Source: Candidatus Aerophobota bacterium (GTDB lineage Bacteria > Aerophobota > Aerophobia > Aerophobales > Aerophobaceae). Taken from it: 25,572 nucleotides of DNA. The stretch spans positions 1 to 25,572 of the forward strand of contig DAOVGF010000026.1 of the NCBI GenBank assembly GCA_030672545.1, written 5' to 3'. Under the pieces are notes generated by a model. That model saw only the letters and a list, made by a program, of their open reading frames with translations. It was not told where the DNA came from and did not search any database. This document shows, piece after piece, positions 22,304 through 25,572 of this stretch. A program made the translations under genes and the position numbers. Each line of letters begins with the position of its first letter. Within the stretch, counting starts at the first letter, position 1.

Positions 22304-23854
22304 GTGAGGAAATATGAGCGGGAAGTGGTGGTAGTGCTGGATTTTGGTGCTCAGTATAGTCAGTTAATTGCCCGCCGAGTGAGGGAAAATCGGGTTTACT
22401 GCCGTCTGGTACCTCATAATATTTCTCTGGAGGAGCTAAAAAAAATTGGCCCCCGGGGAATTATTCTTTCTGGTGGACCAGCCGGTGTGACTGAAGAAGG
22501 TGCACCCCTTCCTCATCCTCAAATCTTTGGTCTGGGTATTCCTATATTGGGTATTTGCTACGGGATGCAACTAATAGCTCAATTTTTAGGAGGAGAGGTA
22601 GCTGGAGTTGAAGAGAGAGAATATGGAGCCAGTGAGCTAATGGTCGATGGGGACGAAGATTTATTTTACCGGTTTCCCTCCAGACTTACTGTCTGGATGA
22701 GCCATTCGGACCGGCTAATTGAATTACCTCCTAATTTTGAGGTTATCGCCCATACTAAGAATTGCTCTTTGGCTAGCATAAGGGATAAAAAGAGAAGAAT
22801 ATATGGGGTCCAGTTCCACCCGGAGGTTACTCATACTCCCCAGGGAAATGAGATCATGCAGAATTTTCTTTTTCGCATCTGTGGTTGCTCCGGAGACTGG
22901 ACTATGAGTTCTTTCATTGATGATTCTATTAGGAGAGTACGAAAAAAGGTGGGGACCGGAAGAGTCATCTGTGCCCTGAGTGGTGGAGTAGATTCCTCGG
23001 TTACGGCCATGCTGGTGCACAAAGCTATTGGGGAGCGTCTGGATTGTATTTTTGTCAATAATGGACTTCTCCGGAAAGGGGAGGCCGAGGATGTCTTGAG
23101 AACTTTTCGGGATCATTTCCATCTAAATCTTCATTATGTGGAGGCCGAAGATAGGTTTCTTGAGAAACTAGCGAAGGTGACTGATCCGGAGAGGAAAAGG
23201 AAAATCATTGGCCGAGAATTTATTCAAATATTTAGCGAAGAAGCTGAGAGGATAGGAAAGATCGATTTCTTAGCTCAAGGAACTCTTTATCCTGATGTAA
23301 TTGAATCAATTCCTGCTCAGGGAGGTCCCTCGGCTACTATCAAGAGTCATCATAACGTAGGGGGTCTTCCTCAGGAAATGCATCTCAAGCTTATTGAACC
23401 GCTGAGAGAATTATTCAAAGACGAGGTAAGAGTTTTAGGTAGAGAATTGGGACTTCCCGAGAGGATAGTCAATCGTCAGCCTTTTCCTGGACCTGGACTG
23501 GCTGTGCGCATCGTGGGTGAGGTTACCAGGGAGCGACTGGAAATCTTAAGAGAGGCTGATCTGAGGGTTTCTGAAGAAATGAGGGAATACCAAGATTTTT
23601 CCGGAATTTGGCAGTCGTTCGCCGTGCTTCTGCCGGTAAAAAGCGTGGGAGTAATGGGAGATAAAAGAAGCTATGAATACACTATTGCCTTGCGGGCAGT
23701 CGTTAGCCGGGATGGCATGACCGCCGATTGGGCTCAACTTCCTTATGAGCTTTTAGAGCGAATCTCCCACCGGATTACTAATGAAGTTAAGGGGGTCAAT
23801 CGGGTGGTTTATGACATCAGTTCCAAGCCTCCCAGTACCATTGAGTGGGAGTAA
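22304..23854 (+). CDS. guaA: GMP synthase (glutamine-hydrolysing)
   Basis: The enzyme converts XMP to GMP using ATP and glutamine. The 516-residue protein has the two-part layout: an N-terminal class I amidotransferase with C85 in GICYGMQ and His/Glu in QFHPEVTHT, and an ATP-pyrophosphatase with PP-loop SGGVDSS. The C-terminal dimerisation domain has KSVGVMGDKRSYEY and KPPSTIEWE at the end. Translation starts at GTG 22304 with AGGAGAG (22290-22296) upstream. The gene follows hisF by 22 nt and leads into the purS-purQ-purL set. Confidence 0.98.
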   Translation: MRKYEREVVVVLDFGAQYSQLIARRVRENRVYCRLVPHNISLEELKKIGPRGIILSGGPAGVTEEGAPLPHPQIFGLGIPILGICYGMQLIAQFLGGEVAGVEEREYGASELMVDGDEDLFYRFPSRLTVWMSHSDRLIELPPNFEVIAHTKNCSLASIRDKKRRIYGVQFHPEVTHTPQGNEIMQNFLFRICGCSGDWTMSSFIDDSIRRVRKKVGTGRVICALSGGVDSSVTAMLVHKAIGERLDCIFVNNGLLRKGEAEDVLRTFRDHFHLNLHYVEAEDRFLEKLAKVTDPERKRKIIGREFIQIFSEEAERIGKIDFLAQGTLYPDVIESIPAQGGPSATIKSHHNVGGLPQEMHLKLIEPLRELFKDEVRVLGRELGLPERIVNRQPFPGPGLAVRIVGEVTRERLEILREADLRVSEEMREYQDFSGIWQSFAVLLPVKSVGVMGDKRSYEYTIALRAVVSRDGMTADWAQLPYELLERISHRITNEVKGVNRVVYDISSKPPSTIEWE

Positions 23855-23865
23855 AGGAGGAGGAA

Positions 23866-24123
23866 GTGGTCAGGAATTTCCAAATTCAAATAAATATCAG
23901 TCTAAAGAAAGGGGTGGCCGATCCCCAGGGAGCTACCATAAAACATGCTCTGGAGTCCCTGGGATACCCGGGAGTGGAAAAGGTGCGCATGGGAAAATAT
24001 TTACAAATGGAAATGCAGGCAGAAGATCCCCGTCAGGTGGAAAAGCAACTAAAAGATATGTGCCAGAAACTTTTAGTCAATCCGGTTATCGAAGAGTATA
24101 CTTATCAGATAAGGATGAGTTAA
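23866..24123 (+). CDS. purS: Phosphoribosylformylglycinamidine synthase subunit PurS
   Basis: PurS is the small bridging subunit of the three-part FGAM synthase (PurSQL) of Gram-positive and archaeal type. With start GTG at 23866 it has 85 residues, the normal length. The frame FQIQINISLKKGVADPQG, then ALESLGY and KVRMGKYLQMEM, matches the family. AAGGAGG at 23853-23859, spaced 6 nt, supports this GTG over one at 23845 that lies inside guaA. It ends 1 nt before purQ. Confidence 0.94.
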   Translation: MVRNFQIQINISLKKGVADPQGATIKHALESLGYPGVEKVRMGKYLQMEMQAEDPRQVEKQLKDMCQKLLVNPVIEEYTYQIRMS

Positions 24124-24124
24124 A

Positions 24125-24838
24125 ATGAAATTTGGAGTGATCGTTTTCCCCGGGTCCAATTGTGATTATGACTGTTACTATGCTATAAAGTCAATTGTGG
24201 GAGAACAGGTAGATTTTATCTGGCATAAAGAGGAAATACTAAATGACTATGACTGTCTGATACTGCCGGGTGGTTTCTCCTACGGAGATTATCTACGTAC
24301 CGGGGCCATTGCCCGATTTAGCCCCATAATGAGTGGAATTGAGCAATTTGCCCGGAAGGGAGGGTCGGTTATGGGTATTTGCAATGGTTTCCAGATTCTT
24401 CTGGAGATGAATCTCCTTCCGGGAGCTATGAGAAAAAATCAGAATCTCTCTTTTATCTGTCGTTATGTTTATCTTCGGGTAGAAAATACTCATTTAACCT
24501 ACACCGGACTCTGTCGGGTCGGACAGATTTTGAAGATTCCCATTGCTCATTTTGAGGGAAATTATTATGCTGATGAGAAAACTTTGAAAGGTTTCCAGGA
24601 GTATGGAGGAATAGTTTTCCGTTACTGCGATAAAGAGGGAAGAGTAGCCGAGGAAAGTAATCCTAATGGCTCAGTCGAAGCCATAGCCGGGATATGCAAC
24701 CCAGCCGGGAATGTGTTGGGGATGATGCCTCATCCGGAAAGATGTTGCGAGTCTCTGCTGGGTTCCCCGGATGGCCGGATTATCTTTGAGTCCATAGTAG
24801 CCAATTTCCAGAAAAGAACGATGGGGAGGAAAAGATGA
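24125..24838 (+). CDS. purQ: Phosphoribosylformylglycinamidine synthase glutaminase subunit PurQ
   Basis: PurQ supplies ammonia from glutamine for FGAR amidation in purine synthesis. The 237-residue protein shows FGVIVFPGSNCDYD, LPGGFSYGDYLR, the nucleophile C86 in GICNGFQ, and His/Glu in MMPHPERC. These are signatures of the stand-alone PurQ. The stop overlaps the purL start as ATGA, so PurQ and PurL are translationally coupled. Confidence 0.97.
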   Translation: MKFGVIVFPGSNCDYDCYYAIKSIVGEQVDFIWHKEEILNDYDCLILPGGFSYGDYLRTGAIARFSPIMSGIEQFARKGGSVMGICNGFQILLEMNLLPGAMRKNQNLSFICRYVYLRVENTHLTYTGLCRVGQILKIPIAHFEGNYYADEKTLKGFQEYGGIVFRYCDKEGRVAEESNPNGSVEAIAGICNPAGNVLGMMPHPERCCESLLGSPDGRIIFESIVANFQKRTMGRKR

Positions 24839-25572
24839 AAGAGCCACAGAAGATAACGCCTGAGATGGTGGAGGATCATGGGCTCACTACTGAGGAGATA
24901 CAGAAAATAAGAGAGATTCTGGGAAGGGAGCCTAATTTCACTGAATTAGGGATTTTTTCGGTGATGTGGAGTGAACATTGCAGTTATAAAAGTTCTCGTC
25001 CTTTGCTTAAGTTTTTCCCCACCCGGGGACGGACTATTTTAGTAGAAGCCGGGGAAGAGAACGCTGGAGTGGTGGACATCGGGGGGGGAATAGCCGTAGT
25101 TTTTAAAATGGAGTCTCACAATCATCCCAGTGCTATAGAGCCTTATCAAGGGGCGGCTACCGGAGTAGGAGGAATAATTCGGGACATTTTTACTATGGGA
25201 GCCAGACCCATTTCTTTGATGGATTCACTCCGCTTTGGGTCTCTAAAGAAAGCTCGCTCTCAGTGGCTGCTTAAAGGGGTGGTGGGAGGAATTGCCTTTT
25301 ATGGAAATTGCATGGGCATTCCCACGGTGGGGGGAGAGCTTTTCTTTGATGAAACTTATCAGGGAAACCCCTTGGTCAATGTCTTTTGCCTGGGACTGAT
25401 TAATAAAGATGGTCTGGTTCGAGCCAGAGCCAAGGGAGTGGGAAATCCGGTTTTTTATGTTGGCTCAGCTACGGGAAGAGACGGACTGGGAGGGGCCAGC
25501 TTTGCCTCCCGAGAGCTTACTGAGATATCTCATGAGGATAGGCCGGCGGTGCAGATCGGCGATCCTTTTATG
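24835..25572 (+). CDS. purL: Phosphoribosylformylglycinamidine synthase subunit PurL (5' part, cut by the window)
   Basis: An open frame of 246 codons starts at ATG 24835 after GGGGAGG and runs off the window end. The translation begins MKEPQKITPEMVEDHGL and contains GIFSVMWSEHCSYKSSR and KMESHNHPSAIEPYQGAATG. These identify the small (~730-residue) PurL that works with PurS and PurQ. The part visible covers the linker and most of the first ATP-binding domain. Confidence 0.97.
   Translation, partial: MKEPQKITPEMVEDHGLTTEEIQKIREILGREPNFTELGIFSVMWSEHCSYKSSRPLLKFFPTRGRTILVEAGEENAGVVDIGGGIAVVFKMESHNHPSAIEPYQGAATGVGGIIRDIFTMGARPISLMDSLRFGSLKKARSQWLLKGVVGGIAFYGNCMGIPTVGGELFFDETYQGNPLVNVFCLGLINKDGLVRARAKGVGNPVFYVGSATGRDGLGGASFASRELTEISHEDRPAVQIGDPFM

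Noticed and set aside
22724..23122. 132-residue open frame opposite guaA
   Set aside because: It is antisense to the amidotransferase and PP-loop parts of GuaA, with no independent support.

Overview
The window looks like a chromosomal segment of an anaerobic bacterium, with AT-leaning DNA and densely packed genes. Signs of anaerobic life are an iron-sulfur-rich, ferredoxin-type glutamate synthase split over several subunits and a glutamate dehydrogenase of the hexameric ~420-residue type. The large subunit of carbamoyl phosphate synthetase is also split, as known from Aquifex and methanogens. I cannot name the phylum from sequence alone.

Layout. (1) 1-4367: dnaA on the minus strand, a compact origin-like region with DnaA boxes (1445-1747), then rightward genes for a HIT-family protein, NH3-dependent NAD synthetase, a RelE/ParE-type toxin-antitoxin pair and a GAF-ANTAR RNA-binding antiterminator. 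(2) 4398-12790, minus strand: one operon-like block for nitrogen assimilation, read in the order amt, glnB (PII), glnA (GSI), glutamate synthase amidotransferase subunit, FMN/Fe-S synthase subunit, four-cluster ferredoxin, FAD/NAD oxidoreductase, GXGXG subunit. (3) 12791-14140: a regulatory region around a small sigma-factor-like gene (minus). (4) 14141-25572, plus strand: gdhA, carA, the N-terminal half of carB, mnmG, a short QueG-like protein, hisH, hisF, guaA, purS, purQ and the start of purL.

Main discovery. The regulatory region holds four intrinsic terminators, each overlapping an RNA hairpin with a six-base loop of the form A-x-x-G-x-x closed by GAC/GTC. An upstream hairpin with the same loop rule sits 2-5 nt before it. 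This is the established architecture of ANTAR-protein targets (EutV, NasR, AmiR class). One site lies before the sigma-like gene, two in tandem before amt-glnB-glnA-glutamate synthase, and one before gdhA. The only ANTAR protein in the window is encoded tail to tail with the end of the glutamate synthase operon. I infer a self-contained antitermination regulon controlling both routes of ammonia assimilation, and possibly the sigma-like gene too.

How the genes fit together. Amt and PII handle ammonium uptake and sensing, GS-GOGAT and GDH fix ammonia, and much of the rest spends glutamine nitrogen (CarA, HisH, GuaA, PurQ; NadE uses ammonia). No terminator is visible from gdhA to the window end, so the gdhA leader could gate a long run of glutamine-using genes.
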